This document shows positions 8,433 through 16,964 of a stretch of DNA of 64,000 nt, piece after piece. The translations under genes were made by a program, and so were the position numbers. The stretch is taken from contig JASBRY010000009.1 in assembly GCA_030149165.1 (NCBI GenBank), positions 124,001 to 188,000 on the forward strand, read 5' to 3'. The notes below the pieces were generated by a model. That model searched no databases, had not been told where the DNA came from, and was given only the letters and a program-made list of their open reading frames with translations. Position 1 is the stretch's first letter, and each line of letters starts with the position of its first letter. The stretch is from Phycisphaerales bacterium. Lineage in GTDB: Bacteria > Planctomycetota > Phycisphaerae > Phycisphaerales > UBA1924.

Positions 8433-10226
8433 TCAATCGTCCTTCGAATCCGCAGGCTCCGCGGGTTTGTTGGTCTTGTCATCACCCTTCGCGTCTTTCG
8501 CGGCTTCGTCTAAGCGTCCGAAGTAGCTCTGCACGGCGGATTCGTACTCGCGTGGGATGCGCTTAGTCTCGATCGCTTCAGATGCCTCGGTCGTCGCGCT
8601 CTGCACGGCTTCGGAGAATGCGGCGGTGGACTCGCCCTTGATCTGCGATCCTTGGACCATCGTCGATGCGATCACAGGACCCTCGGAGGTCGTGCGGACA
8701 TCGGCGTGTTCTTTCTTGATGGTGAAGTCCGCGCCCTGCTCGTCAGGTGACATGCCGAGCCCCTTGCCGGGACCTCCTGAACCGGCACCTTGTTGGGATG
8801 ATTCGCCTTGAGCGAACTGACCGGTGCTCGGCCATTGTCCCTGCTGTCCGCCGCCTTGTCCGGGATTGGAGCCGGGATTGGAGCATTGGGAGAGCTGGTC
8901 GAGTTGTTCCTGTGCTTGATTCATCGCGGACTCGAGCGACTGCATCTCTTGCTGCATGTTCTCGAGGTCTGAGAGTTGTGCGTTCATCGCTTCAGATCCC
9001 GCGGCGGCTTGCTGGGGATCGCCGTTCTGCATGCCTTGCGCCATCTGACCCATCGCTTGGGACATCGATCCCGCGGCGTCGGAGGCACGCTGCTGCGCTT
9101 GTGCGGCTTGCGAGAGCTGCTCGATCTGCTCTTCGGAGAGTCCGGATTCTTCGAGTGCCTTCTTGAGTGCTTCGGGATCGGTCGCGAGCTGCTTCGCTTG
9201 CTGTTCGCTGATTCCCGCGGCTTTGAGTTGTTCCTGGAGCTGCTGGGAGTTCTCAGCCATCTGCTCGAGCTGCTGCTTCATGTTTTCGAGTTGCTGTCCG
9301 AGTTGTTTCTGCTGTTCTTCGGACATCTCTCCGGATTGCATCTGCTCTGCGAGTTGCTGGAGTTGTTGCTTTGCTTCCTCGAAATCCCCTCGCGCCATGG
9401 CGCGTGCCATCTCAGACGCCGCATTCTCTTCGGTGGAGTTGAGCGACTTCATCGCGTCCTTGATTGCGTCGAAGGTCGCGCCGTCCTCGTTGTTGCGTTT
9501 CTCTTCGAGCTTGTCCGAGATGCTGGTGAGGTTTTTGATGGCGCTGCGGAGCGATTCCTCGGCGCTGATGTACTCGTTGGCTTCCGGCTTGAGCAGATCC
9601 TCGAACGCTTCGTCATCGCCTTCTTCAAACTCGAGTTTGGTTTGCTCGATGATCTTCTTCATCGCTTCCTGCGATTCCTGAACAGTGGTCTGGACTTGCT
9701 GGATCTGCGCTTGCTCGGCTTCCTTCTCCTGCTGCTTTGCGTACAGACCAGTCAGGTCTTTCACGGGTAACCACCACACGCACAGCAAGACGGCAGCAGC
9801 GATCAGGGGGGTCGGCCAAACACGCGGCGCTTGGACTGGGAGCGCCGTTGCGAGGTTGACCCTCGATGCTTTGTCGTTCGCATCCGAGACCACGGCTTTG
9901 GACCATCCATCGCTCTGGTTCTCGATCATCAACGCTGTCGAGAGTGACTCACGCAGTCCCGCGTGCTCATCGACGATCATCGCGGCTTTGGATTTGGATG
10001 GTCTGGCGATGAATGCCCAGAGCAGTCCGATGACGATCGCGCTCAGTGGTGCAGCGATGAAGACGATCCCCCAAGGGACCTCGAACACCGGCGCGACTTT
10101 CTGTGTGGCGCGAGCGATGACCATCAGCGTGATGACCGCCGCGAGACAGATCGAGATTGTGCGGATCGAATCGATCAGCATCAATCGGCGGGTGGCGCGT
10201 GCGATGGTGTTGTGGATCTGGGTCAT
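8433..10226 (-). CDS. Membrane protein with long Gln-rich coiled coil (DUF4175-like)
   Basis: A 597-residue protein of unknown function. Transmembrane segments are visible at about residues 23-43 and 53-72, then a conserved-looking cytoplasmic stretch (DEHAGLRESLSTALMIEN), then a third hydrophobic segment at about 139-156. From about residue 165 to 440 it is a nearly continuous Gln/Glu-rich coiled coil (for example MKQQLEQMAENSQQLQEQLK). A Gly/Gln/Ser-rich low-complexity section (about 450-500) and a charged tail follow. Planctomycete proteins of this build are often mislabelled as Smc or chromosome-partition proteins on coiled-coil similarity alone. The DEHAGLRE element resembles DUF4175-type proteins found near aerotolerance (Bat) loci, though no such neighbours occur here. 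A structural or scaffolding role at the envelope is a guess. Confidence 0.72.
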   Translation of the reverse strand: MTQIHNTIARATRRLMLIDSIRTISICLAAVITLMVIARATQKVAPVFEVPWGIVFIAAPLSAIVIGLLWAFIARPSKSKAAMIVDEHAGLRESLSTALMIENQSDGWSKAVVSDANDKASRVNLATALPVQAPRVWPTPLIAAAVLLCVWWLPVKDLTGLYAKQQEKEAEQAQIQQVQTTVQESQEAMKKIIEQTKLEFEEGDDEAFEDLLKPEANEYISAEESLRSAIKNLTSISDKLEEKRNNEDGATFDAIKDAMKSLNSTEENAASEMARAMARGDFEEAKQQLQQLAEQMQSGEMSEEQQKQLGQQLENMKQQLEQMAENSQQLQEQLKAAGISEQQAKQLATDPEALKKALEESGLSEEQIEQLSQAAQAQQRASDAAGSMSQAMGQMAQGMQNGDPQQAAAGSEAMNAQLSDLENMQQEMQSLESAMNQAQEQLDQLSQCSNPGSNPGQGGGQQGQWPSTGQFAQGESSQQGAGSGGPGKGLGMSPDEQGADFTIKKEHADVRTTSEGPVIASTMVQGSQIKGESTAAFSEAVQSATTEASEAIETKRIPREYESAVQSYFGRLDEAAKDAKGDDKTNKPAEPADSKDD

Positions 10227-10290
10227 GCGTTGATCTCAGTCATACCTTGCTATCGATCGGCGATCTGATCCAGCATTGGGACAGAAAGCG

Positions 10291-10309
10291 CAATCCTCTA
10301 TGAGGATTG
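10291..10309. promoter_or_regulatory. Perfect 8-bp inverted repeat between divergent genes
   Basis: CAATCCTC-TAT-GAGGATTG is a perfect 8-bp palindrome with a 3-nt spacer. It sits in the short divergent region between the coiled-coil protein gene (start 10226) and the polysaccharide gene. It could be an operator for a dimeric repressor or, transcribed rightward, a leader hairpin. The TTG at 10307 lies in the repeat itself, which argues against that codon being the start of the downstream gene. Confidence 0.5.
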
Positions 10310-10360
10310 TACGGTACTGAGGGTCTCTGGTTGCTGCAGGATTCGGCTTGTGACGATACA

Positions 10361-11719
10361 GTGACGGGGTTGATTCAGCGTTTTTGGTCCAATCTGGTTG
10401 GTTTTGTGACTGGTTCGTACATCACGCGCGATCAGTGCGATGCCGCGTTTGAGCGGATGCACGAGCGGGATCGGATCGGGGACCGGCTCCATCTGTTCTT
10501 CGCGTGCATTGCGATGTTGGGACTCGCGGGACCAGTGAGTGCTGTGGATATCGCCGTGCTGCCATTGGTCGTGTTTTTTTTGGTGCGTGTGTTCAACACC
10601 TTCCCGATCTGGATTCATGGGTTCGGTCAACCGGTGGTGCTTGTGGCGCTGATGCTCGCGGCGTGGATGGGGGTCTCGTTGCTGTGGTCCTCCGATCCCA
10701 GAGCCGGACTCGAGCACATCAGCGAACTGCGATGGCTGGTGTTCATCGGATTCGCGTTCCCGGTGATCGAGCATCGGAAAACATTGATCGCGTGCTTGTG
10801 TATCGGATTCCTGATCGCGAACGGCGTGCAGGTTGTTGATGCGTTCGATGGATTCGGGAACGCGTGGCTCGCGGAGCGGTTGGATCATTATCCGAATCGG
10901 ATCTCTGGATGGTGGCAACCAGCCGTGGGTGGTTCGGTGTTGGTCGCGGCGCTGGGATTGCATCTGCCATCGGCGATCATGGGGCACGGGAAAGGTCGTG
11001 TGCTCGGATTGCTCGGGACACTGATCACCATCGCGGCGATCATCGCGACGGGAACACGCGGCGCGTGGATCGCAGGAGCGGTCTTGATCGTCATTGCGTC
11101 ACTGATCGCGTGGAGAGTGCAGCGGCTGCGAGCGCGCACGCTGATCATTGGTTCCGCGATTGTCTGTATCGGGATCGTCGCATTGGTCATCATCAAAGGG
11201 GATGCGATCAGCGAGCGGATCCATGAAGCGCGCGACGAGATCACGCTCGCGATGGATGGTGAGTACAACACCTCGACCGGAGCGCGTGTTTCCATGGCGA
11301 CCCAAGCGATCAAGATGGGATCGCAGAACGCGTTCGGTGGGGTTGGCGCGGGTGGTTTCCGCGATTGGATGGTTGAAAGAACTCCGGCGTACTACGACGA
11401 TCAGGCGCACGCGCATTGCACGCCGTTGCAACTCTTCGCGGAGCTGGGCATTCTGGGTGTTCTGCTCTGGGGGCTGCTTGTGGTTGTGATTCTGGTCAAC
11501 GCATGGAAATCGGTATCGAGCGATCAGCGCGGGACATACCTGATGGGCCCGTTCTTTGGGGTACTCGGATTGGTGCTGATCAGCGCGTTTGATTCGGTGC
11601 TGATCAATGTCAATACCGCCGCGATTTTGGGCGCTCTGGCGATGCTTTCCCCGGCGTACTTTCTAGGGATGGATACGGCTCGAAAGTCGAATCCGAGTGA
11701 GGGAGAAGAAGCGTCCTAG
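10361..11719 (+). CDS. O-antigen ligase / Wzy polymerase-like multi-pass membrane protein
   Basis: Probably ligates or polymerises undecaprenyl-linked glycans on the periplasmic face of the inner membrane. About 10-12 hydrophobic segments are visible from about residue 45 on. The Wzy_C/WaaL signature region contains TGTRGAWIAGAVL, followed by a long periplasmic loop (about 290-345) with STGARVSMATQAI, and HAHCTPLQLFAELGILG, the usual conserved His-rich end of that loop. The start is uncertain: the frame is open from a TTG at 10307, but that lies in a palindrome; GTG at 10361 or 10406 and ATG at 10457 also precede the first membrane segment. A T8 run inside the gene (about 10577) is in frame. 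It lies 42 bp upstream of a nucleotide-sugar dehydrogenase, fitting an exopolysaccharide or O-antigen unit. Confidence 0.82.
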   Translation: MTGLIQRFWSNLVGFVTGSYITRDQCDAAFERMHERDRIGDRLHLFFACIAMLGLAGPVSAVDIAVLPLVVFFLVRVFNTFPIWIHGFGQPVVLVALMLAAWMGVSLLWSSDPRAGLEHISELRWLVFIGFAFPVIEHRKTLIACLCIGFLIANGVQVVDAFDGFGNAWLAERLDHYPNRISGWWQPAVGGSVLVAALGLHLPSAIMGHGKGRVLGLLGTLITIAAIIATGTRGAWIAGAVLIVIASLIAWRVQRLRARTLIIGSAIVCIGIVALVIIKGDAISERIHEARDEITLAMDGEYNTSTGARVSMATQAIKMGSQNAFGGVGAGGFRDWMVERTPAYYDDQAHAHCTPLQLFAELGILGVLLWGLLVVVILVNAWKSVSSDQRGTYLMGPFFGVLGLVLISAFDSVLINVNTAAILGALAMLSPAYFLGMDTARKSNPSEGEEAS

Positions 11720-11761
11720 AATCCACTCGGGACACTATCTCGAAGGGCAGCACCACTTTCC

Positions 11762-13153
11762 ATGTCGTTGAATGAGCACCAGCCGATGAGCGGCGCAGGG
11801 AAGTCCCTGCTGAGCAAGATCCAGGACCGATCCGCGCGTGTCGGGATTGTCGGATTGGGGTATGTGGGTCTGCCGCTTGTGCAAGCCGTGCATGACGCGG
11901 GGTATGGGGTCATTGGGTTTGATGTCGATGACACCAAGATCCAGAAACTCAAGCGCGGCGAGTCGTATCTCAAGCATCTCGGAGATGTACTCACCCAAAC
12001 ACTCGCGGCTTCAGACCGCTTCATCGCAACTTCCGATGAACAGTCGCTGGCGCACGCGGACATTGTGATCCTGTGTGTGCCGACCCCGATCACCAAGCAA
12101 CGCGAACCCGATCTCCGGTATGTGCTCCGCAGTGGTCAGTCCATCGGACGCGTGCTGCGCGAGGGACAGCTTGTGGTGCTTGAATCCACAACCTATCCCG
12201 GCACAACACGAGACCTGCTTGTCCCGGTCCTCCAACAAGGCGCGATGGAGCGCGGCTTAAGCTTTGAGCTTGGAGAGCATTTCTTTGTGGGATACTCTCC
12301 AGAGCGCGAGGATCCTGGACGAGCCGGGACGGTGACTTCGATGATTCCCAAGATCGTCGGAGGGGTTGATCCGATTTCTGGAGCGCTCGCGATCGAGTTT
12401 TACCGATCCTGCATCGAGCATGTGCATCCGGTCAGCAGCGCCGAAGTGGGGGAGGCATCCAAGCTGCTTGAGAATGTGTACCGAGCCGTGAACATCGCGC
12501 TGGTGAACGAACTCAAAGTGGTCTTCGAGCGGATGGGGATCGACATCTGGGAGGTGATCGAAGCGGCGAAGACCAAGCCGTTTGGATTCCAGGCGTTTTA
12601 TCCTGGTCCCGGACTTGGGGGTCACTGCATCCCGATCGATCCGTACTACCTGTCATGGAAAGCTCGGCAGGTTGGTCACGAGACACGCTTCATCGAACTC
12701 GCGGGAGAGATCAATCGCGTAATGCCTCGCTTGGTGGTCAATCATGCGCTCGATGGACTGCGTGAGGAGGGGAAAGAACTCCGCGGCGCGATGGTGATGG
12801 TGATTGGGGTTGCGTACAAGCCGGATGTGGACGACATCCGTGAGTCTCCCGCGGCGGAGATCATCGAACAACTACTCAAGCGCGGGGCGCGCGTGAAGTA
12901 CCACGATCCGCACATCCCTTCGTTCCCTTCGATGCGTCATTACGACATCAAGCTGGATTCGGTGCCGCTTGATGAGCAGCAGCTCGCGTCCGCGGATTGC
13001 GTGATGATCGTGACGGATCACAAGCGGATCGACTGGGATCTCATCGGACGCAAGGCGTCGCTCGTCGTGGATTCGCGTAATGCGATGGGTCGGTACAGAC
13101 AAGAGCATAAAGAAAACGCGGACGCTTGGAGCGCCCGCGTGATCAAAGCTTGA
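11762..13153 (+). CDS. UDP-N-acetyl-D-glucosamine/mannosamine 6-dehydrogenase (nucleotide sugar dehydrogenase)
   Basis: Cytosolic NAD-dependent enzyme that oxidises C6 of a UDP-sugar twice to the uronic acid. The Rossmann motif VGIVGLGYVGLPLVQAV is at about residues 21-37. The catalytic Cys is in GPGLGGHCIPIDPYYLSWKA (about residues 281-300). The central domain has EVGEASKLLENVYRAVNIAL, and the C-terminal UDP-binding domain has GVAYKPDVDDIRESPA. The HCIPIDP form and 463-residue length point to the WbpA/WecC group (HexNAc substrates) rather than UDP-glucose dehydrogenase. Its neighbour upstream is the polymerase/ligase-like membrane protein, suggesting both act on surface polysaccharide. ATG start; the nearest purine run (GAAGGG) is rather far upstream. 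Confidence 0.92.
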   Translation: MSLNEHQPMSGAGKSLLSKIQDRSARVGIVGLGYVGLPLVQAVHDAGYGVIGFDVDDTKIQKLKRGESYLKHLGDVLTQTLAASDRFIATSDEQSLAHADIVILCVPTPITKQREPDLRYVLRSGQSIGRVLREGQLVVLESTTYPGTTRDLLVPVLQQGAMERGLSFELGEHFFVGYSPEREDPGRAGTVTSMIPKIVGGVDPISGALAIEFYRSCIEHVHPVSSAEVGEASKLLENVYRAVNIALVNELKVVFERMGIDIWEVIEAAKTKPFGFQAFYPGPGLGGHCIPIDPYYLSWKARQVGHETRFIELAGEINRVMPRLVVNHALDGLREEGKELRGAMVMVIGVAYKPDVDDIRESPAAEIIEQLLKRGARVKYHDPHIPSFPSMRHYDIKLDSVPLDEQQLASADCVMIVTDHKRIDWDLIGRKASLVVDSRNAMGRYRQEHKENADAWSARVIKA

Positions 13154-13164
13154 TGTGTGTTTGA

Positions 13165-13992
13165 TTAGCCGTCGACCAGTTCTTTGATGTCTTCTGGGAG
13201 CGCGAGGTCTTCATCGCTGACTTCACCGTTGACTTCGATGTTTGTGAACTCCATGACCTGCTGGATTGGTCCGGTGCTTGAGATGGTTTTGAACGGCATC
13301 ATGATCCCGTTCACTTCGCGGTAGTCCATGGTGTAGGTGGTCGCGGGTATCTTGACGCCGCCGGGACCTGCGGTTGTTGTTTCGGTCTTGACCACATATC
13401 CGGACTCATTGCTGAACCAGCGTTTGGAGACTTCGCCGTCTTCGATGTCCACGAGTTCGAGCTTCTGTGCTTTGATTTCGGTGCCGTCAGGGAGGGTGAC
13501 GGTTTCTTCACCCATATAGGTGATGCTCTGGTAGTACTGGTCCCAGTGGAGGTCAGCGTACAGGTCCATCTCGCGGAACATCTGCTTCGCCTCTTCGCCT
13601 TCGAGGATGCGTGGGCCGCTCATCATGTCGTTGGACCACGCGACATCGCCTGAGACGCCGGATTCGAAGGCGCCCATGCCTGGGAGTTCAACCAGGGCGC
13701 GGAAGCCGCGATTCGGGGCGATGAGTACATTCATGGTCGCGGAGATGCTCTGTGCTGGGATGCTCATGGTGCCTTCCAAGCGGACGGACTCGACCCACTC
13801 GTCCTCGGCATTCTCGCTCATCGTGACTTCGATCGAGCGATCCCAGACTTTCTTGGCCTTGGCGTCCATGCTCGGCGCTTCGGCTTTCTGTGCTTGGGTC
13901 TCTTCTGGACCAGCGAGTGATGTCGTGGTCATCGTCATCGGAAGTGCGGTCATCGCGAGCAACGCGATCTTCAGGGTCTTTGAACTGTTCAT
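13165..13992 (-). CDS. Exported LolA/LppX-like lipoprotein-sorting-fold protein
   Basis: A signal peptide is visible (basic MNSSKTLK, hydrophobic core, then TTTSLAGPEE), giving a periplasmic protein of about 245 residues. The mature region is beta-rich with the pattern of outer-membrane lipoprotein-sorting (LolA/LolB half-barrel) proteins: repeated short strands, ISATMNVLIAPNRGFRALVELPGMG early, and TYTMDYREVNGIMMPFKTIS late. The last part (VNGIMMPFK) is a common signature in this fold group. It probably carries a lipid or lipoprotein. GAGGAG 8 nt before the ATG is a good ribosome site. An S41 peptidase gene lies 63 bp upstream on the same strand. Assignment is by fold pattern, not a specific orthologue. 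Confidence 0.75.
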   Translation of the reverse strand: MNSSKTLKIALLAMTALPMTMTTTSLAGPEETQAQKAEAPSMDAKAKKVWDRSIEVTMSENAEDEWVESVRLEGTMSIPAQSISATMNVLIAPNRGFRALVELPGMGAFESGVSGDVAWSNDMMSGPRILEGEEAKQMFREMDLYADLHWDQYYQSITYMGEETVTLPDGTEIKAQKLELVDIEDGEVSKRWFSNESGYVVKTETTTAGPGGVKIPATTYTMDYREVNGIMMPFKTISSTGPIQQVMEFTNIEVNGEVSDEDLALPEDIKELVDG

Positions 13993-14055
13993 GGTGTGTA
14001 CTCCTCGGCGAGTGTTGTATTTGGGGTTGGGGCCATCATGGTAAGCACGATGGTG

Positions 14056-15492
14056 TTAATCATTATTCGCGATCCAGGCTTCCGCGGCTTCGAGGACCTC
14101 GTCGTGCCCATTAAGCAGCGCCTGACGCGTGTATTGGATCTCGTAATCTGGAACGGCGCCCACGCCTTCGAGCGTGTAGCCCCCTCCAGTGGTGTAGGAC
14201 GCGAACGCGTACTGGAAACCATCTCCGTTGGGGAGGCGCTCGACTGTGGATGGGAGGACGAGTCCGGCGGTGCGCTGTCCGAAGACCTTGGCGCGTCCGA
14301 TGTCCTTGAGTCCCGCCGCGAGGATCTCAGCGTTGGAGATGCTGAGCTCATCAGTGAGCACAGCGACCTTCCCTGTGTAGTTATTCTTGCGTGGGTTGAG
14401 CGTGAGCGGGATATCGAATGGGCCGCGGACTTTGTCACGCATTCGCATGGTTCCCATGGTCAATCCCTTCTCGGAGATGAGCCAGTTGATCATGCCGGGC
14501 GCCATGAGGATGATGCCCCCGAAGTTGCCGCGCATATCGATGATGATTCCTGGCGCGTCCATGTGGTCCTTGACGAACTTCTGGTACGCCGGGAGGACCT
14601 TTCCGGGATTCATGAACATGTTGAGCCGGAAGTATCCGACGCCGTTGCTCAGCGTGGTCGCTTCGAACTCGATCGGGTTCTCTGGAAGAGCGCCGATGCC
14701 GGCCATCTCTCCCGGCGCTTTGTCGAGGGTGATGGTGACCTCGCGTGTTTCATCGAGGTCATCGCTGAAGGTCATGCGGATCTTGTCGCCCGCTTCGCCT
14801 TGGATGCGTGAGTACGCGATCAGTCCGGCTTGGGTTTCGGGTCGATTGATGCCGCCCATTTCATTGACGACTTTAACGAGCGACTGCATCTCTCGTCCTT
14901 TGATGGATTCAACAATCCAGCCGGTCTTCACACCTGCACGATCCGCGGCGGAGCCCGGCTTGACTTTGGTAACCAGGAACTGGTCGTCGATGAGACGGAT
15001 GTTCATCCCCGCTTGTCCTGGTCCGGACTCGCCGGTGTATTCGTCAGCGTCATCTGAGGAATCCGCTTGGTCATCGACAATCTCAGCGGATTCTTCTTCG
15101 AGTTGCGTGTAGGCGCTGCTCGGGATGATCCCGAAGTGGGATTGCTCGAGCCGTTCGAGGAGCTGATTCATCGCGATGCGTGCTTCGTCGTCGGTCTTTG
15201 CGTTCTCGACCTTGGGAAGCAGATCAGCGCGTGCTTGGTCCCAGTCCACGCCGTTGAGATCGGGATCCCAGTGGTTCTCTTTGACGCTGTTCCAGATGTA
15301 TTCGAAGGACTCGATGTGCTCGGCGCGCCGAGCATCGGTCATGGCTGGTTCTTGCGCTTGCTGCTGAGCCGCGCTGGACTGCACGGACTGATCCGAGGCG
15401 CACGATGTGAGTGTCCCAGCGACTGAGAACAACACGCACGAGATGCCAATCGAGGCGGCTCGTTTAAATCTGAGGTTTGATTTGCGACGCAA
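14056..15492 (-). CDS. S41-family peptidase (C-terminal processing/tricorn type) lipoprotein with PDZ domain
   Basis: Periplasmic serine peptidase probably anchored as a lipoprotein. The frame opens at 15609, but an AAGGAG at 15499-15504 lies 6 nt before a TTG at 15492, and starting there gives a basic n-region (LRRKSNLRFKRA), a hydrophobic core and the lipobox LTSC. So I set the start there (478 residues). Order of domains: tricorn-type N-terminal helical domain (about 65-130), PDZ (about 155-245; KPGSAADRAGVKTGWIVES), and catalytic core with GIIIDMRGNFGG and LSISNAEILAAGL, where the second Ser is the expected nucleophile. The following GQRTAG replaces the CtpA-type Lys-containing ExTxGKG, as in tricorn/S41C-like members. 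Substrate is unknown. Confidence 0.87.
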   Translation of the reverse strand: MRRKSNLRFKRAASIGISCVLFSVAGTLTSCASDQSVQSSAAQQQAQEPAMTDARRAEHIESFEYIWNSVKENHWDPDLNGVDWDQARADLLPKVENAKTDDEARIAMNQLLERLEQSHFGIIPSSAYTQLEEESAEIVDDQADSSDDADEYTGESGPGQAGMNIRLIDDQFLVTKVKPGSAADRAGVKTGWIVESIKGREMQSLVKVVNEMGGINRPETQAGLIAYSRIQGEAGDKIRMTFSDDLDETREVTITLDKAPGEMAGIGALPENPIEFEATTLSNGVGYFRLNMFMNPGKVLPAYQKFVKDHMDAPGIIIDMRGNFGGIILMAPGMINWLISEKGLTMGTMRMRDKVRGPFDIPLTLNPRKNNYTGKVAVLTDELSISNAEILAAGLKDIGRAKVFGQRTAGLVLPSTVERLPNGDGFQYAFASYTTGGGYTLEGVGAVPDYEIQYTRQALLNGHDEVLEAAEAWIANND

Positions 15493-15498
15493 TAGAGA

Positions 15499-15504
15499 CT
15501 CCTT
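15499..15504 (-). promoter_or_regulatory. Ribosome binding site deciding a TTG start
   Basis: AAGGAG on the minus strand, 6 nt before the TTG at 15492. It selects that TTG over the upstream codon at 15609 for the S41 peptidase, and the resulting protein has a normal lipoprotein signal peptide. Confidence 0.8.
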
Positions 15505-15727
15505 CAGCGGCACGATGTGGGCAAGTTCTATGGATACCACGCTTGGAAGTTTCAGCTTTTTTACCCAGAATCGTGGATAAATACGGCATCTCAGCCTCAC
15601 GCAGAACAACCAACTGGTCCATCATATCCCTCATTTTGGGTTCTATAGGGTTGCGGATTCCTCCGAATTTATAGCCTTTCCTGAGTGTTCGGTGATGCGA
15701 GGATTTGATCATCCCGATAGCCCAATC

Positions 15728-16615
15728 ATGACTCAGAACACCCTCCTTGAAGCAGAGCTTGAAAGCTCAATCCGTACGGAAGAGGTCTCAGAAGACCAGA
15801 CCCGCTTTGTCGTCATTGAACTGAACAAAAACATGTACGGCATCTCCACGGATGTCACTGTCGAGCTGATGGATACATCCAGCACGCAGATCACTCGTGT
15901 ATCTCACGCACCTGAATATGTTCAGGGAGTGATCAACCATCGCGGGACCATTATCCCCGCGATCGATATGCGTTCGCTGCTTGGATTCCAGTCTCATCGT
16001 GACGGCGTCCGCTCGCTTGAGAATCTGCTCGCGCAACGCGAACAAGATCATGTGAACTGGCTCAACGAACTCAAAGCGTGCGCCGAGAGTGGTGAGAGCT
16101 TCACCAAAGCAACCGATCCCACAAAGTGCGCATTCGGTCAATGGTACGAGCAGCTGCGTAGCGACGAAGCAATGCTTTTGGAGTTGACGAAGGGCAACAC
16201 CGCAGCCAAAGCGATCATTGATCAGTTTGATGCGCCCCATCGCGCGATCCACGGCATCGCCAAAGAGGTACTGAACCTGGTTGAGCAAGATCGCAAAGAT
16301 GAAGCAAAGGCACTGATCAACGATACATGGGATGTTGAACTCTCCCAGATGCGCAAGCTCTTCGCATCACTCATTGACACTCTGCGCCCGGTCCTGAGCA
16401 GCATGATGGTGATTACCGAGTTTGATGGGAAGAAACTCGGATTGATCGTCGATGCGGTCCATTCGGTCTTCGACTGCGATGAGTCACAGATTGAGCCGCT
16501 CCCTGATTCGACAGCAAACGCAGAGTTCCTGCAAGGACTCGTGCATCAACCCGATGGCTCGTACATCCTGATTGCGCATATGGAACAGGTCTACTCGAGC
16601 ACCAAAGCGGAGTGA
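15728..16615 (+). CDS. CheW-type scaffold protein with inserted CZB zinc-binding domain
   Basis: CheW couples chemoreceptors to the kinase CheA. Here the CheW fold is split: strands at residues 25-90 (RFVVIELNKNMYGIS, VQGVINHRGTIIPAIDMRS) and 228-290 (MVITEFDGKKLGLIVDAVHS, FLQGLVHQPDGSYILI). Between them a four-helix CZB (chemoreceptor zinc-binding) domain occupies about 100-220. The CZB zinc ligands are all present: His108 (DHVNW), Cys134 (KCAFGQWY), His171 and His175 (PHRAIHG). In known CZB domains this 3His/1Cys site senses zinc or hypochlorite, so this protein may feed such a signal straight into the signalling array. Start could also be GTG/ATG at 15692-15695. No other chemotaxis gene is nearby. 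Confidence 0.85.
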   Translation: MTQNTLLEAELESSIRTEEVSEDQTRFVVIELNKNMYGISTDVTVELMDTSSTQITRVSHAPEYVQGVINHRGTIIPAIDMRSLLGFQSHRDGVRSLENLLAQREQDHVNWLNELKACAESGESFTKATDPTKCAFGQWYEQLRSDEAMLLELTKGNTAAKAIIDQFDAPHRAIHGIAKEVLNLVEQDRKDEAKALINDTWDVELSQMRKLFASLIDTLRPVLSSMMVITEFDGKKLGLIVDAVHSVFDCDESQIEPLPDSTANAEFLQGLVHQPDGSYILIAHMEQVYSSTKAE

Positions 16616-16616
16616 T

Positions 16617-16964
16617 CTACGCGCTTGCCGGGTCCTTCGGCTTTGACCAGTTGATATCAGTGTCTTTGTGGAGCACACCTGCGGACTGCTTGATGCAGCG
16701 TTTGCACGCGATCGCGTTCTCGTGCATTGGTGATCTCCAGTGGGATTCATCACGCCCGTGCTCAAGACACAGCACGCAGGTCTCGTCAGGAGAGACGCCC
16801 GATCCGAGCTTCAGGTGGATGATCTCTGTGTACGCGATTGAGAGGCAGTTGGCGCAGATGAGCGAGCCGCGATGCCCTTCGACCATGGCGCGATCCTCTG
16901 ACCACGGCTGATGACAGAAATCACACAAAAAGCGTTCGTTCCCAGAAGCATCCTGATCGTGCAT
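16617..16964 (-). CDS. Small double zinc-ribbon protein (ClpX-type zinc finger in first half)
   Basis: A 115-residue cytosolic protein with four CxxC pairs: CDFC (14-17), CANC (about 37-40), CVLC (about 63-66) and CKRC (about 87-90). They should bind two zinc ions. The first pair with its spacing (CDFCHQPWSEDRAMVEGHRG then ICANCLSIA) closely resembles the N-terminal C4 zinc-binding domain of ClpX, which recognises substrates or adaptors, but no AAA+ domain follows. It overlaps the upstream ABC exporter gene by one base (stop/start overlap) and ends one base from the convergent CheW gene. It may regulate or assist the export operon; that is only inferred from position. Confidence 0.78.
   Translation of the reverse strand: MHDQDASGNERFLCDFCHQPWSEDRAMVEGHRGSLICANCLSIAYTEIIHLKLGSGVSPDETCVLCLEHGRDESHWRSPMHENAIACKRCIKQSAGVLHKDTDINWSKPKDPASA

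Noticed and set aside
8976-9770. 264-codon Leu-rich frame opposite the Gln-rich coiled coil, resembling a membrane protein
   Set aside because: CAG/GAG codons read backwards give CTG/CTC, so a Gln/Glu-rich coiled coil always yields a Leu-rich antisense frame.
10577-10584. T8 run in the O-antigen ligase-like gene as a slippage site
   Set aside because: It reads in frame as Val-Phe-Phe-Leu within a membrane helix and no alternative frame continues usefully.
15477-15712. Small frames on both strands between the S41 peptidase and CheW genes
   Set aside because: No ribosome sites, overlapping each other and the real S41 start; the region is better seen as the divergent promoter area, though I found no clear promoter.
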